Of a stretch of DNA of 64,000 nt, positions 1 to 8,316 are shown in pieces. The position numbers and the translations under genes are program-made. The stretch is from Methylobacter tundripaludum (GTDB taxonomy: Bacteria > Pseudomonadota > Gammaproteobacteria > Methylococcales > Methylomonadaceae): assembly GCF_002934365.1 (NCBI RefSeq), contig NZ_PTIY01000010.1:1-64000 (forward strand). Reading direction: 5' to 3'. How positions within the stretch are numbered: the first letter of the stretch is position 1; each line of letters opens with the position of its first letter. The notes under the pieces were generated by a model. It was not told the DNA's origin, made no database searches, and saw only the letters and a list, made by a program, of their open reading frames with translations.

Positions 1-44
1 TTGGTCTGATGACCTGTACTGGAAGTAATCAACATTTTTCACCC

Positions 45-89
45 TTTCGACCGGAAAACAGGGGCATATTTTAGCATTTCCGGTCGAAA
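45..89. repeat. Perfect 13-bp inverted repeat
   Basis: TTTCGACCGGAAA at 45-57 is matched by its exact reverse complement TTTCCGGTCGAAA at 77-89, with a 19-nt spacer. It could form a hairpin or be a two-site operator or the end of a mobile element. No T-run follows, so it is not a standard terminator. The function is unknown. Confidence 0.7.
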
Positions 90-149
90 AGATGGACTTA
101 AAAGTAGATATTAATTAAATATTTCAATTGGATAGAGGGTTTTTCAGGA

Positions 150-311
150 GTGACTAATTACAAATGGGGAACGACAGTTCAGCAATCGAACTTAGATAAA
201 ACCCGAGAGCTTCTTGGAGAAAATGCATATCAGAGGTGTAAACAGAAAAATATCAGCAGTTGCTGGACTGACAAAAAGGATGCGGCAATCAATGTCATTT
301 TACCGCAATAA
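150..311 (+). CDS. Possible small hypothetical protein, 53 aa
   Basis: An open frame starts at a GTG (150) behind a GAGGG-like ribosome site at 135-139 and ends at TAA 309-311. The product would be small and polar, with two cysteines. I recognise no family. The frame stays open upstream to about 102, so it could also be the tail of a broken gene. It lies between the inverted repeat at 45-89 and the toxin-antitoxin pair. Coding status is uncertain. Confidence 0.2.
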   Translation: MTNYKWGTTVQQSNLDKTRELLGENAYQRCKQKNISSCWTDKKDAAINVILPQ

Positions 312-368
312 AATTGCTCGTAACAACGCTGTAAGGCGGATGTTTTGTAACGCGGTAAGGCGCATATG

Positions 369-397
369 TAGGGTGCAATAGCACAGCGTATTGCACC
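369..397. repeat. Palindromic intergenic repeat (GGTGCAATA type)
   Basis: GGTGCAATA (372-380) and TATTGCACC (389-397) are exact inverted repeats around an 8-nt loop, preceded by GTAGG. A second element with the same opening, GTAGGGTGC, lies at 49760-49830, so this is probably a dispersed hairpin family. It sits 64 bp upstream of the antitoxin gene, and a TATAAT follows at 405-410. Confidence 0.6.
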
Positions 398-460
398 GTA
401 ATGTTATAATAATTAAACTTAACTTTGCGTTAGCGCTATTTTTAAATAAGTGGTGATCAA

Positions 461-685
461 ATGAACATCGAAACAATCCGTCATGAAGCGTTGTCCCTTC
501 CGCCCCAGGAGCGCGCTCAATTAGCTGAGCAATTACTGTCCAGCCTTGATGACCTGTCAGACACGGAGATTGAGCAACTTTGGTTTCAAGAGGCCGCACA
601 TCGTGCCTCCGAGTTAGACCAAGGGTTAGTTCAGCGCATTCCAGCCGACGTAGTGCGTCGAGAGGCTCAGGCTCTTCTTAAGTGA
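461..685 (+). CDS. Antitoxin, addiction module component
   Basis: This 74-residue acidic protein resembles the addiction module component family (TIGR02574 type), which is paired with ParE/RelE toxins. It opens with a helix and the typical PPQERAQLAEQLLSSLD stretch. Antitoxins of this type bind and neutralise the toxin and usually repress their own operon. Its TGA stop overlaps the GTG start of the toxin gene by 4 bp (GTGA, 682-685), so the two are translationally coupled. A TATAAT at 405-410 could be the -10 element, but I see no convincing -35. The assignment rests on the sequence pattern and on the neighbouring toxin. Confidence 0.75.
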   Translation: MNIETIRHEALSLPPQERAQLAEQLLSSLDDLSDTEIEQLWFQEAAHRASELDQGLVQRIPADVVRREAQALLK

Positions 686-975
686 GTTACTTCTTCAACC
701 CGAGGGCGCGAGTTGAACACCTCGAACACGTAACCTATTACGAATCCCGGCAGCCGGGCCTTGGTGTGCGTTATCTTGCAGCCTTCGATGCAGCAATGAC
801 CAAGGTTTGCGCGGCCCCACTCCGCTATAAGGTTGAGTTCCCACCCGATATTCGGCGTTACCGGCTTCCAGGTTTTCCGTACAATATTCTCTACCGGCTG
901 GTTGGTGCTGATGTTGAAGTCTTAGTTGTTGCTCCGCATCGTCGACGACCGGATTATTGGCGCGACAGAGTCTAA
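682..975 (+). CDS. ParE/RelE-type toxin
   Basis: A 97-residue basic protein of the RelE/ParE superfamily. It shows an N-terminal helix pair, the YRLPGFPYNILYRL strand region, and a C-terminal VVAPHRRRPDYWRDR motif that is characteristic of ParE-like plasmid-stabilisation toxins. ParE members usually poison gyrase and RelE members cleave mRNA on the ribosome; the sequence alone does not decide which applies. The start is a GTG overlapping the antitoxin stop, which fits a coupled pair in which antitoxin is made in excess. Length is normal and the frame is intact. Confidence 0.75.
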   Translation: MSYFFNPRARVEHLEHVTYYESRQPGLGVRYLAAFDAAMTKVCAAPLRYKVEFPPDIRRYRLPGFPYNILYRLVGADVEVLVVAPHRRRPDYWRDRV

Positions 976-1011
976 GTTGTGCTGGCTCCCAAGCCCCCAG
1001 CTTCGCGACAC

Positions 1012-1059
1012 GGGAAGCTGGAGCTTCCAGAACAGAATTCCCAAGCTGGAGCTTGGGAA
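1012..1059. repeat. Compound palindromic repeat, copy A
   Basis: Two adjacent palindromes: GGAAGCT-GG-AGCTTCC (1013-1028) and TTCCCAAGCT-GG-AGCTTGGGAA (1038-1059). The reverse complement of this block reappears at 32488-32535. It lies between the convergent ends of the toxin gene and rsfS, where such a hairpin could stop transcription from both sides. It looks like a dispersed REP-like element. Confidence 0.75.
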
Positions 1060-1080
1060 CTAGCGTCGGTATCTACAAAA

Positions 1081-1434
1081 CTACGAGACTTGCTGCTCGC
1101 CTTCTTTAGAACCCTCAACCGACCACAATTTCTCAAGCTGATAAAACTCACGCGCCTGAGCGGTCATCGCATGGACAATTACATCGCCCAAATCCAGCAG
1201 CACCCAGTCCGAGCCTAAATCGCCTTCAACACCCAAGGGCCTTACTCCGTTTTCCTTTAACTTTTCCGATACATACTCGCATAACGACTTCAGGTGACGA
1301 TCCGAAGTACCGGTTACTACCACCATATAATCGGTAAAGCTGGTTTTGCCCCGCACATCAAGTGTCGTTATGTTTTGTCCTTTGCGTTCATCCAAAACAT
1401 CCTGGACAATTTTCAATATATCTTCTGCTTGCAT
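1081..1434 (-). CDS. rsfS: Ribosomal silencing factor RsfS (Iojap)
   Basis: A 117-residue protein of the RsfS/Iojap family. RsfS binds ribosomal protein uL14 and blocks joining of the 30S and 50S subunits, lowering translation when nutrients are scarce. Visible family features are DVRGKTSFTDYMVVVTGTSD near residue 30, the HLKSLCEYV helix, and the C-terminal segment WVLLDLGDVIVHAM. It is the last gene of proA-nadD-rsfS on the minus strand, 26 bp after nadD, the usual partner of rsfS in proteobacteria. Length is normal for the family. Confidence 0.95.
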   Translation of the reverse strand: MQAEDILKIVQDVLDERKGQNITTLDVRGKTSFTDYMVVVTGTSDRHLKSLCEYVSEKLKENGVRPLGVEGDLGSDWVLLDLGDVIVHAMTAQAREFYQLEKLWSVEGSKEGEQQVS

Positions 1435-1460
1435 TCAAATTCCTAGTGTAAATAATGAGA

Positions 1461-2093
1461 TCAACGTGTCTCGTAAAGCTTGTGTTGCTTGATGTATTCT
1501 ATGACAGCATCGGGCAATAAAAAACCCGGATTCTGTTTTCTTGCAATTATGTCCCTGATCGCCGTCGCCGAAATATCCAGCTGGGTGACTTGCTGGAAGC
1601 ATAATTTTCCTGCGGCAGCCTGAGCCAACTCATTTACTCCGGCCAGCCGGGCTTTAAAAAAATCATCGAGCTGCTGTCTTTCAAAACCCGGCCGGGTCAT
1701 CACGACAATATGCGCATAGTCGAATAACCGCTGCCATTGATGCCAGCCGGTTAAGTGTTTAAACGCATCACTGCCGATAAACAACAATAAGGATTCGGTT
1801 GGGAATTCCTGTCTTAAAGACGCCAGCGTATCGACCATATACGACGGCACTTGATGCAAATCATACCTGTCCAATTCCCGGGTATCGATCTTTAAGCCCG
1901 GCTGGGTTTTTATCGCCAGCTCCAGCATCTGCAAGCGCATCTCGGCGGTTACGGTGGGTTGCTCGCGGTGCGGCGGATTAGCGCAGGGGATCAACCGGAC
2001 TTCATCCAACCCGAAGATGTCTTTGACTTCCAGCGCCGAACGCAAATGCCCGTAGTGTACCGGGTCGAAGGTGCCGCCGAAGATGCCGATCAT
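1461..2093 (-). CDS. nadD: Nicotinate-nucleotide adenylyltransferase
   Basis: A 210-residue NadD. It transfers AMP from ATP to nicotinate mononucleotide to give deamido-NAD, a shared step of de novo and salvage NAD synthesis. The N-terminal GGTFDPVHYGHL carries the nucleotidyltransferase HxGH motif, and the C-terminal DISATAIRD matches the second ATP-binding motif of the superfamily. The start codon directly abuts the proA stop (2094), so the two are translated from one message. Length and motifs are complete. Confidence 0.95.
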   Translation of the reverse strand: MIGIFGGTFDPVHYGHLRSALEVKDIFGLDEVRLIPCANPPHREQPTVTAEMRLQMLELAIKTQPGLKIDTRELDRYDLHQVPSYMVDTLASLRQEFPTESLLLFIGSDAFKHLTGWHQWQRLFDYAHIVVMTRPGFERQQLDDFFKARLAGVNELAQAAAGKLCFQQVTQLDISATAIRDIIARKQNPGFLLPDAVIEYIKQHKLYETR

Positions 2094-3350
2094 TTATTGC
2101 CGGATATGGCCGTCACCCAGAACGATGTATTTTAATGAGGTCAGTCCTTTTAAGCCTACCGGGCCGCGTGCATGCAGCTTGTCGGTGCTGATGCCGATTT
2201 CGGCGCCCAGTCCGTATTCAAAGCCGTCGGCAAAGCGGGTCGAGGCATTCACCATCACCGAGCTGGAATCCACTTCCCGCAAGAAGCGGCGGGCCAAGGT
2301 GTAATCTTCGGTCACAATCGCTTCGGTATGCCCTGAGCTATGCTGATTGATATGATCCATCGCCTGATCGATGCCGTCGACTATCCTGATCGATAGAATC
2401 GGGGCCAGATACTCTGTGTCCCAGTCTTCCTCAGTCGCTCTGATGCAGTTTGGAACTAAAGAACAGGTTTTAAGGCAACCGCGTAATTCGACGCCTTTTT
2501 CGCTGTATTTTTCGGCCAACAGCGGCAATACTTTTGCGGCAATGCTCTCGGCAACCAACAAAGTTTCCATTGCATTGCAAACACCGTAGCGATGGGTTTT
2601 GGCGTTGACCGCAATCCTGACCGCTTTGTCTATGTCGGCTGTGTCGTCGATATAAACATGGCAAATGCCGTCCAGATGCTTGATGACTGGAATTGTTGCG
2701 TCCTTGGAAATGCGTTCGATCAGGCTTTTGCCGCCGCGTGGTACGATCACGTCAACGTATTGGTTCATCGTGATCAGTTCGCCGACCGCCGCGCGATCCG
2801 CCGTCGCGACGATTTGCACGGCTTCCACTGGCAAACCCGCCGCTTGCAGGCCTTGGGAAATACAGGCCGCAATCGCCTGATTGGAATGGATGGACTCCGA
2901 GCCGCCCCTTAAGATACAGGCGTTGCCGGATTTAAGGCACAGAGCCGCCGCATCGACCGTCACATTGGGGCGGGATTCATAAATAATACCGATCACGCCC
3001 AAAGGCACGCGCATTTGGCCGACCTGTATGCCGCTGGGCCGGTAACTTAAATCAGTGATTTCGCCGACCGGATCGGGTAATGCGGCGACCTGTCTTAACC
3101 CTTCAACCATCGCTTGAATACCGGATGGCTTTAATTCCAGCCTGTCCAGCGAGGCCGCATCCAGGACGTTTTTCTTGCCCGCATCCAAATCCTTGCGATT
3201 TTCCGCAATCAACAGCTCATGACTGTTTTCAATGGCTGCGGCAATTTTCAGCAAGGCCAGATTTTTTTTACCTGACTCGGTGCGGCTTATTTCCCGACCT
3301 GCTTTCCTGGCTTTTTGCCCCAGGCCTTTCATGTATTCTTTGATATCCAC
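2094..3350 (-). CDS. proA: Gamma-glutamyl phosphate reductase
   Basis: A 418-residue ProA of the aldehyde dehydrogenase superfamily. It reduces gamma-glutamyl phosphate with NADPH to glutamate semialdehyde, the second step of proline synthesis. The catalytic cysteine lies in [13 protein letters not shown], and cofactor-binding segments such as [20 protein letters not shown] and LRGGSES are present. It is the first gene of the minus-strand operon proA-nadD-rsfS and has no gap to nadD. Length is typical. Confidence 0.95.
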   Translation of the reverse strand: MDIKEYMKGLGQKARKAGREISRTESGKKNLALLKIAAAIENSHELLIAENRKDLDAGKKNVLDAASLDRLELKPSGIQAMVEGLRQVAALPDPVGEITDLSYRPSGIQVGQMRVPLGVIGIIYESRPNVTVDAAALCLKSGNACILRGGSESIHSNQAIAACISQGLQAAGLPVEAVQIVATADRAAVGELITMNQYVDVIVPRGGKSLIERISKDATIPVIKHLDGICHVYIDDTADIDKAVRIAVNAKTHRYGVCNAMETLLVAESIAAKVLPLLAEKYSEKGVELRGCLKTCSLVPNCIRATEEDWDTEYLAPILSIRIVDGIDQAMDHINQHSSGHTEAIVTEDYTLARRFLREVDSSSVMVNASTRFADGFEYGLGAEIGISTDKLHARGPVGLKGLTSLKYIVLGDGHIRQ

Positions 3351-3568
3351 TAGGTTCTCTTTAACTGGATGAATGTTTTGCGCGATTATACCGTTTAATC
3401 GATGCCTTTGACAGACTTAAACGCAACAACTATCGGATATTAAACAAGTTTATGAGTTAACTTTGCTATAGCTCAGGTTGCTTACGAAAAGACAATCGAT
3501 TACTTAAGAGGATAGATCCCTTAATAACTATCAACAAAATGAAAACAATCTATTAATTTAACGCTGCA

Positions 3569-3597
3569 TTGTAAGCATATAACTGCATCTGTATAAT
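3569..3597 (+). promoter_or_regulatory. Sigma-70 promoter for a candidate small RNA
   Basis: TTGTAA (3569-3574) and a perfect TATAAT (3592-3597) are separated by 17 nt, on the plus strand in a gene-free interval. Transcription would start near 3604. No open frame follows before the intrinsic terminator at 3796-3832. Confidence 0.6.
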
Positions 3598-3603
3598 CTT
3601 TAG

Positions 3604-3832
3604 CCATCAGATAATAAATTGCATTTTTCTCATCGGACTAGCCAATTAACGAATCGTCCGACATATTTTATTGCAGCGTTGCTATTTCCAACAATATTGT
3701 CATGAGATCGGGGCTGAACAGCCTATCTCGAAAAGTTTCATATACCTCCTCGTAGTGTGAAAGTTCAGAACTATCCAGTGTCTGTACACCTCTCCTCCCT
3801 TTGCCCTCACGGCACTGGGAGGTTTTTTTTGC
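3604..3832 (+). ncRNA. Candidate structured small RNA, about 230 nt
   Basis: The interval between proA and the lipoprotein gene, both on the minus strand, carries a complete plus-strand transcription unit. It begins with a good promoter (3569-3597). A hairpin TCGGAC (3633-3638) / GTCCGA (3656-3661) follows, then a hairpin GAGAT (3704-3708) / ATCTC (3725-3729) with an inner GGCT/AGCC stem, and finally an intrinsic terminator. An unpaired ACCTCCTC at about 3744-3751 and CTCTCCTCCC near 3793 are complementary to Shine-Dalgarno sequences, as in many small RNAs that block translation. No protein is encoded on the plus strand. I do not recognise it as 6S or another known family. Confidence 0.5.
3796..3832 (+). 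terminator. Intrinsic terminator of the candidate small RNA
   Basis: CCTCCC (3796-3801) pairs with GGGAGG (3819-3824), with an inner GCC/GGC stem separated by a symmetric internal loop, followed by eight T (3825-3832). The polarity is plus strand, although both flanking genes are minus strand. Confidence 0.75.
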
Positions 3833-3863
3833 CTGCAAAAAACTAAACAATCCTACTAAATAA

Positions 3864-4406
3864 CTAATCCTGACGATTCGGCAACCCTGCCAGCCAACCT
3901 TGGATCTTTTCCGCAGCCTGGTGCGTCAAATCAGTAAAGCCGCTGATTGCACCGGCAGCATCTGGCGTTTTAGTAAACTGTTGCAGGTAAAACTCCTGAA
4001 CGCCGATTTTTTTATTATTGGCGGCATAAGCTTCCACGGAGAAACGCAGCACCACTTTAGCCCGCTCAGGCGCTTCAAATTGTTGTTCAAAATCCTGAAG
4101 CCGAATTATCAACGCGTAATCTTTTGCCTTGCCGCTGAAAATCAAAAACTGTTCAAACAATTCAGGTGGCGAAGCAATCCAGCGATCCAAACCGTAATAC
4201 CTGACTTGAGAAGCCTCGGCAAAAAGCAAGCGATAACGGATACGGTTATCCCAAAGCCAAGTCGGCGCATTGATGTTAACCGACGCCCTACCCTGATGCG
4301 TCGGGGTTGACACAGGCAAGCCGAAATCATGCAATTCAGGCGGCTTGGCTGCATCGCTGCATGCTACAGTGAAAAATACTAGATAGCCGATTAATAAGTA
4401 TCTCAT
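3864..4406 (-). CDS. MCE transporter auxiliary lipoprotein (PqiC-like)
   Basis: A 180-residue lipoprotein of the ABC-type transport auxiliary family (PqiC/DUF330). The signal peptide ends in a lipobox with Cys16 (FFTVAC). A beta-rich domain follows, containing WLWDNRIRYRLLF, YYGLDRWIASPPELF and VVLRFSVEAYA. Such lipoproteins sit at the outer membrane and partner an MCE protein in lipid transport across the envelope. Its start overlaps the end of the MlaD-like gene by 4 bp, making it the last gene of the transporter operon. It takes the place that MlaB/MlaC genes hold in the E. coli mla operon. Confidence 0.85.
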   Translation of the reverse strand: MRYLLIGYLVFFTVACSDAAKPPELHDFGLPVSTPTHQGRASVNINAPTWLWDNRIRYRLLFAEASQVRYYGLDRWIASPPELFEQFLIFSGKAKDYALIIRLQDFEQQFEAPERAKVVLRFSVEAYAANNKKIGVQEFYLQQFTKTPDAAGAISGFTDLTHQAAEKIQGWLAGLPNRQD

Positions 4407-5317
4407 TGCTGCTCCTTATAGCCCGGTTCGCCCGGCCCTGCATCTCGTTGACTTGGCCCCAGCAACAATTCCTGTGGATTATTTTCCAGCATCGTGGCGA
4501 CTCTTTTTACCTGTTGCGTTGTCGACTGCAACTCAGTCAACAGCTTGTTAACTTTCGGTAGCGTCGACTGCCCCAGTGCATCGCCGGTAGCTTTCCCGCT
4601 ATCGACAAGACTGCCCGCTTTTATGCTGAGATTTTGCACTTCACGGGTTAAGCCCTGCAAATCATGCGTCAAGCCGTCGATGTTCGTCAGGGTTTTTCGG
4701 GCATCCGTCGTCAATGCGGGTACACCGATGAGCGCCTTATCAACACTTTTTTGCAACTCGGACAGCTTGTCCGTCAATGTTGTCAGGTTGCTTAAAAGAT
4801 CACCGATATTCTTTTCGTTTTTATCGTTTAATAAAGAACTAAGCCGCTGCATTAAATGATCGGCTTTATGCAAAAGATCTTCCCCTGAATTCATCAGTTT
4901 ATCGGTTATCGACGGCATTAACGGGATACGGGACAAGGGATCGTCCCCCGGCAATAACCGTTCGGAAATGGTACCCGAATCTTCCAGCTGAATCTGGGTT
5001 AAGCCGGTCACGCCTTTTAAGCGCAAGGTCGCGAAAACGCCTTTACTGAGCACGATATTCTTATCGACTTCAATCGGAACAAGAATGATGCCGGAATCTA
5101 AAGGATCGAACTTGACCTTACGCACTTTCCCTACCGCTATGCCGCGATAAAAAACCGTAGATTCGGGATTCAGCCCGGACACAGATGCTCGCGTTGAAAC
5201 AACGTAGAGATTGCGTTCCTTATTCATAGTGCCGATCCAGTAAATAATCGCCGTCGTTGCCGTCACCAAAGCAATCAAGAACAGACCGGTAATCAGTGCG
5301 TGGTTTTCTCTACCCAT
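4403..5317 (-). CDS. MCE-domain lipid-binding protein (MlaD-like)
   Basis: A periplasmic substrate-binding component of an MCE transporter. I place the start at ATG 5317, behind AAGGA, because the longer frame upstream lies inside the ATPase gene; this gives 304 residues. One membrane helix (ALITGLFLIALVTATTAIIYW) is followed by a single MCE domain with VSGLNPESTVFYRGIAVGKV, then a long helical region with heptad-like TLTDKLSEL, LTTDARKTLTNIDGLTHDL and LNKLLTEL stretches. The tail is much longer than in E. coli MlaD (about 180 residues) and may form a needle or tunnel to the lipoprotein. It overlaps the ATPase gene by 8 bp. Confidence 0.85.
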   Translation of the reverse strand: MGRENHALITGLFLIALVTATTAIIYWIGTMNKERNLYVVSTRASVSGLNPESTVFYRGIAVGKVRKVKFDPLDSGIILVPIEVDKNIVLSKGVFATLRLKGVTGLTQIQLEDSGTISERLLPGDDPLSRIPLMPSITDKLMNSGEDLLHKADHLMQRLSSLLNDKNEKNIGDLLSNLTTLTDKLSELQKSVDKALIGVPALTTDARKTLTNIDGLTHDLQGLTREVQNLSIKAGSLVDSGKATGDALGQSTLPKVNKLLTELQSTTQQVKRVATMLENNPQELLLGPSQRDAGPGEPGYKEQQ

Positions 5318-6110
5318 GAGCAGTTTCCTTATATTTAAATACCCGTTCAGCGCGCCTATTGTGAAAGAATTCCTCGACAAAAGGATGCTCGCAGTCCAAA
5401 ACAGAGGCCAACGGTCCAAAAGCAACCAGCTTATTATCCGCCAGTACCGCAACCTTGGTACACAAATCCCTCAATATATCCAAATCGTGAGTCACCATGA
5501 CTACGGTAAAATGAAGAGCCTTATGCATATCGGACAACAGCTTGACAAAATCCTCGCTGGAAATGGGATCAAGGCCAGAGGTCGGTTCATCGAGCAATAA
5601 CAGCCCGGGCTCCAGAACCATAGTACGGGCGAGCGCCACCCGCTTGATCATGCCGCCCGACAAAGCGGCCGGCTTTAACCAAGCGTCACTACCCGCCAAA
5701 CCCACCATCGCCAGCTTCATGAACACAATGCGCGCAATCAACTCTTCGTCATCAAAACCCAGCTCCCTGAGCGGAAAGGCGATATTATCAAACACATTTA
5801 AAACGCTAAATAACGCGCCTTTCTGAAACAGCACGCCGCAATTGTTACGCAAGCGCTGGTCGTGATTAGAATCAACATTTTTCAAAGACTGCCCCATCAC
5901 GAACACCTCGCCCTGGCTGGGTATTTGCAAACCGATAATTTCGCGCAGCAGCGTCGTCTTGCCGCAGCCGGATGCGCCAACCAGTCCTAAAATTTCGCCG
6001 TGTTCCAGACAAAGATTAATATCCCGATGAACAATCTTGTCGGTACCCTTGCCGGGATCGCCAAAACGGGTCCAGACATGCTCCAGCCGTATTGCGTAGG
6101 GATCACTCAT
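5310..6110 (-). CDS. MCE/Mla-type ABC transporter ATP-binding protein
   Basis: A 266-residue ABC ATPase of the MlaF group. Walker A is GASGCGKTT (45-53), the Q-loop glutamine is Q96, the signature is LSGGM (150-154), and Walker B LLLLDE ends at E175, followed by the switch histidine in VMVTHD. It would power lipid movement by the permease encoded just upstream, which it overlaps by 4 bp, with the MCE protein following. LSGGMIKR is the form seen in MlaF-type proteins. All catalytic motifs are intact. Confidence 0.92.
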   Translation of the reverse strand: MSDPYAIRLEHVWTRFGDPGKGTDKIVHRDINLCLEHGEILGLVGASGCGKTTLLREIIGLQIPSQGEVFVMGQSLKNVDSNHDQRLRNNCGVLFQKGALFSVLNVFDNIAFPLRELGFDDEELIARIVFMKLAMVGLAGSDAWLKPAALSGGMIKRVALARTMVLEPGLLLLDEPTSGLDPISSEDFVKLLSDMHKALHFTVVMVTHDLDILRDLCTKVAVLADNKLVAFGPLASVLDCEHPFVEEFFHNRRAERVFKYKETAHG

Positions 6111-7246
6111 GGCATCCCCACATTCATAAACAGAATGGCGAATACCGCATCAACCATAATCACCACGGTAATGGCCGCCACCACTGAGTTAGTCGTTTCA
6201 TTGCCAAGACTTTCGGTATTCGGCTTGATCCTAAAACCAAAGTGGCAGGCAATCAGCGCAATCATCAAACCGAAAACGGCGCTTTTCAGCAGGCCGATCA
6301 AAACGTTTATCAACGGCACCACATCAGGCAATTTAAGGAAAAACTGCAGGTAACTGATGTCCAATGTATTTTGCGCCGAAACCATGCCGCCGATTAACGC
6401 CAACGCGCTGGTCCATATGCCTATCAGGGGCAGGACGATAGTCAAAGCCATCACATTGGGCAGAATCAGGCGCAAGGAATGGGATATGCCCATCGCCGAT
6501 AGCGCATCAAGCTCCTCGGTCACCCGCATGATACCGATTTGCGCGGTCATGGACGAACCGGAGCGGCCCGCAACCAGAATGGCCGCCAACAAAGGCCCTA
6601 ACTCACGGATGACGCTCAAGCCCAGAATATCGATGATATAAATCTCCGCGCCGAAAATCTTCAATTGCAACGCCGACAAATAACTCAGCACGATGCCGAT
6701 CAAAAATCCGACCAGCGCCGTGATGCCCAAAGCGCGGACCCCGGATTCATAAATCGTAATGGAAATTTCCGACCAGGGAATGTCGCCCGGGTGCAGCAAC
6801 AAATAGCCCATATCCAAAAACAGTTGACCCAATAAAGTCACCAGTTGCAGCAACTGCCCCCAAAAGTTGGCGAGCAGTTGAGACACGTATTTAATAGCAA
6901 GGCTTGAACTGTATCCACCCGGTTCGGATTCAGGGGGAGGCTGAGCTTGCCAGAGATCAAATAAACGCTGATGTTCAGGCTTCAACTGCAATGCAAGCGG
7001 CAACTTTTTCCCCCATGCTTTCCAGAGAATCAACGCGCTGGCGCTGTCGAGCACATCGACAGGAGTCATATCCCATTGAATATTTTTATTGGCCGCGTAT
7101 GAACTAATTTTCCGGCCCAGATCGGGGGCCGTCAGCAACCCGCGAAGATTCCAACTGCCTGATAATTTGACACAAGATTGCCCTCTGCCCTGGTCAACGA
7201 TGTCCAGCGTAGGCGGTGTATCCTGATTTGTTGAGGTATCAGTCAT
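6107..7246 (-). CDS. MlaE-family permease with fused STAS-like domain
   Basis: A 379-residue permease. Residues about 15-105 look like a STAS-type domain (LSGSWNLRGLL and DVLDSASALILWKAW), and residues about 120-379 are the MlaE permease, with ESGVRALGITALVGFLIG, LGPLLAAILVAGRSGSSMTAQIG and several membrane helices. In E. coli the STAS protein MlaB is separate and binds MlaF; here it appears fused to the permease, so no mlaB gene is needed. It is the first gene of the four-gene minus-strand operon (permease, ATPase, MCE protein, lipoprotein). The likely role is phospholipid trafficking between the membranes; direction cannot be told. Confidence 0.9.
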   Translation of the reverse strand: MTDTSTNQDTPPTLDIVDQGRGQSCVKLSGSWNLRGLLTAPDLGRKISSYAANKNIQWDMTPVDVLDSASALILWKAWGKKLPLALQLKPEHQRLFDLWQAQPPPESEPGGYSSSLAIKYVSQLLANFWGQLLQLVTLLGQLFLDMGYLLLHPGDIPWSEISITIYESGVRALGITALVGFLIGIVLSYLSALQLKIFGAEIYIIDILGLSVIRELGPLLAAILVAGRSGSSMTAQIGIMRVTEELDALSAMGISHSLRLILPNVMALTIVLPLIGIWTSALALIGGMVSAQNTLDISYLQFFLKLPDVVPLINVLIGLLKSAVFGLMIALIACHFGFRIKPNTESLGNETTNSVVAAITVVIMVDAVFAILFMNVGMP

Positions 7247-7282
7247 CGTATTTTCCGATTTCCTATCTGAAAGTTGACGCCG

Positions 7283-8077
7283 TTAACATTCCAGCCAATC
7301 CAGCTCGGCATCCGAAAAACCGGCCATTTTGCGCAGCTCCCTGTTAAAAGGGCCTTTAGGTTTTCCGCCCACATAGTATTGATCGATCAACTCCCGGTAT
7401 TTGGCTTCGGCATCAAAACCGCGTTGCTGGCAAACAAACTTAAACCAGTAAGAACCCAATTCCACATGCCCTACTTCGTCGGTCAAAATCCGCGTTAAAA
7501 TTGCCACGCTGGCATCGTCACCCCGCGCCCTGAATTTTTCAATCAGCGCGGGCGTCACATCCAGCCCCCGCGCTTCCATGCAGCGGGGGACCATCGCCAA
7601 TCTGCCCGGTAAATCATCGGCCGTGTCTTTGGCATGGTCCCATAAACCGCTGTGCGCCGGTAAATCGCCGTAATCAAGCTGCATGGCCCGCAAATGCGCC
7701 CTGATTAAGGCAAAATGCTGGGCTTCTTCATCCGCCACTCGCAGCCAGTCCCGGTAGAATTGCTCGGGCATACCGCGAAAACGGTACAAAATATTCCAGG
7801 CCAGGTAAATGGCGACGAATTCAACATGGGCAATGGCATGAAAAAAAGCCGCAACACCGTCGGGCGTGGTCAGTTTCCGCCGGGGCATCTGCCGCGGCGC
7901 CAACAACTCCGGCCGCTCGGGAAATATTACCTGATCTATCGGTAAAACCGGCTGATCCGAGCTGAACGTTAAGTCGCCCGTGGTGTAAGTGTGCCATGCT
8001 TGATGCGTCAGCGCCAATTTATCATCGACATCGGTCAGCTGAAAAAATGCCTCGGCAAATTCAAATATGTTTTTCAT
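7283..8077 (-). CDS. DUF455 ferritin-like protein
   Basis: A 264-residue protein of the DUF455 family, which has a ferritin-like four-helix fold. Candidate di-iron ligands are in HAIAHVEFVAIYLAW, VADEEAQHFALI and LTDEVGHVELGSYWF, matching the E...ExxH pattern of carboxylate-bridged di-iron proteins. The substrate is not established. It stands alone 36 bp upstream of the permease gene on the same strand and could share a transcript. Length and motifs are intact. Confidence 0.85.
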   Translation of the reverse strand: MKNIFEFAEAFFQLTDVDDKLALTHQAWHTYTTGDLTFSSDQPVLPIDQVIFPERPELLAPRQMPRRKLTTPDGVAAFFHAIAHVEFVAIYLAWNILYRFRGMPEQFYRDWLRVADEEAQHFALIRAHLRAMQLDYGDLPAHSGLWDHAKDTADDLPGRLAMVPRCMEARGLDVTPALIEKFRARGDDASVAILTRILTDEVGHVELGSYWFKFVCQQRGFDAEAKYRELIDQYYVGGKPKGPFNRELRKMAGFSDAELDWLEC

Positions 8078-8234
8078 TTTTTATAATCGGAATATTGGCT
8101 TGGCGCAGTTTTAAACTGTCTGCTCAATCGGTTCATTATACCTGCTTTGCTTGAAGTTGCTTTTTGCAGTTTATGCGGACATTCCGATGAATGGCATCAA
8201 TCTTTTGTCGAGGGACGTTTTAATTGGGTTGCAG

Positions 8235-8263
8235 ATACCGCAGCGCTGGTTTGCGGTATTTTT
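8235..8263 (+). terminator. Terminator-like hairpin
   Basis: ATACCGCA (8235-8242) and TGCGGTAT (8252-8259) form an 8-bp stem followed by a T-run (8259-8263) on the plus strand. No plus-strand gene obviously feeds into it. The rest of 8078-8316 should hold the minus-strand promoter of the DUF455 gene, but I recognise no clear boxes. Confidence 0.35.
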
Positions 8264-8316
8264 GTTGTATCGGTTGTATTGGTAGCAATGCATAGCCCCC
8301 CAACCCATCACCAAAA

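Noticed and set aside
3668-3850. 60-codon minus-strand frame in the small-RNA interval
   Set aside because: It begins inside the T-run of the plus-strand terminator, has no ribosome site, and shows no family. The plus-strand RNA explains the interval better.
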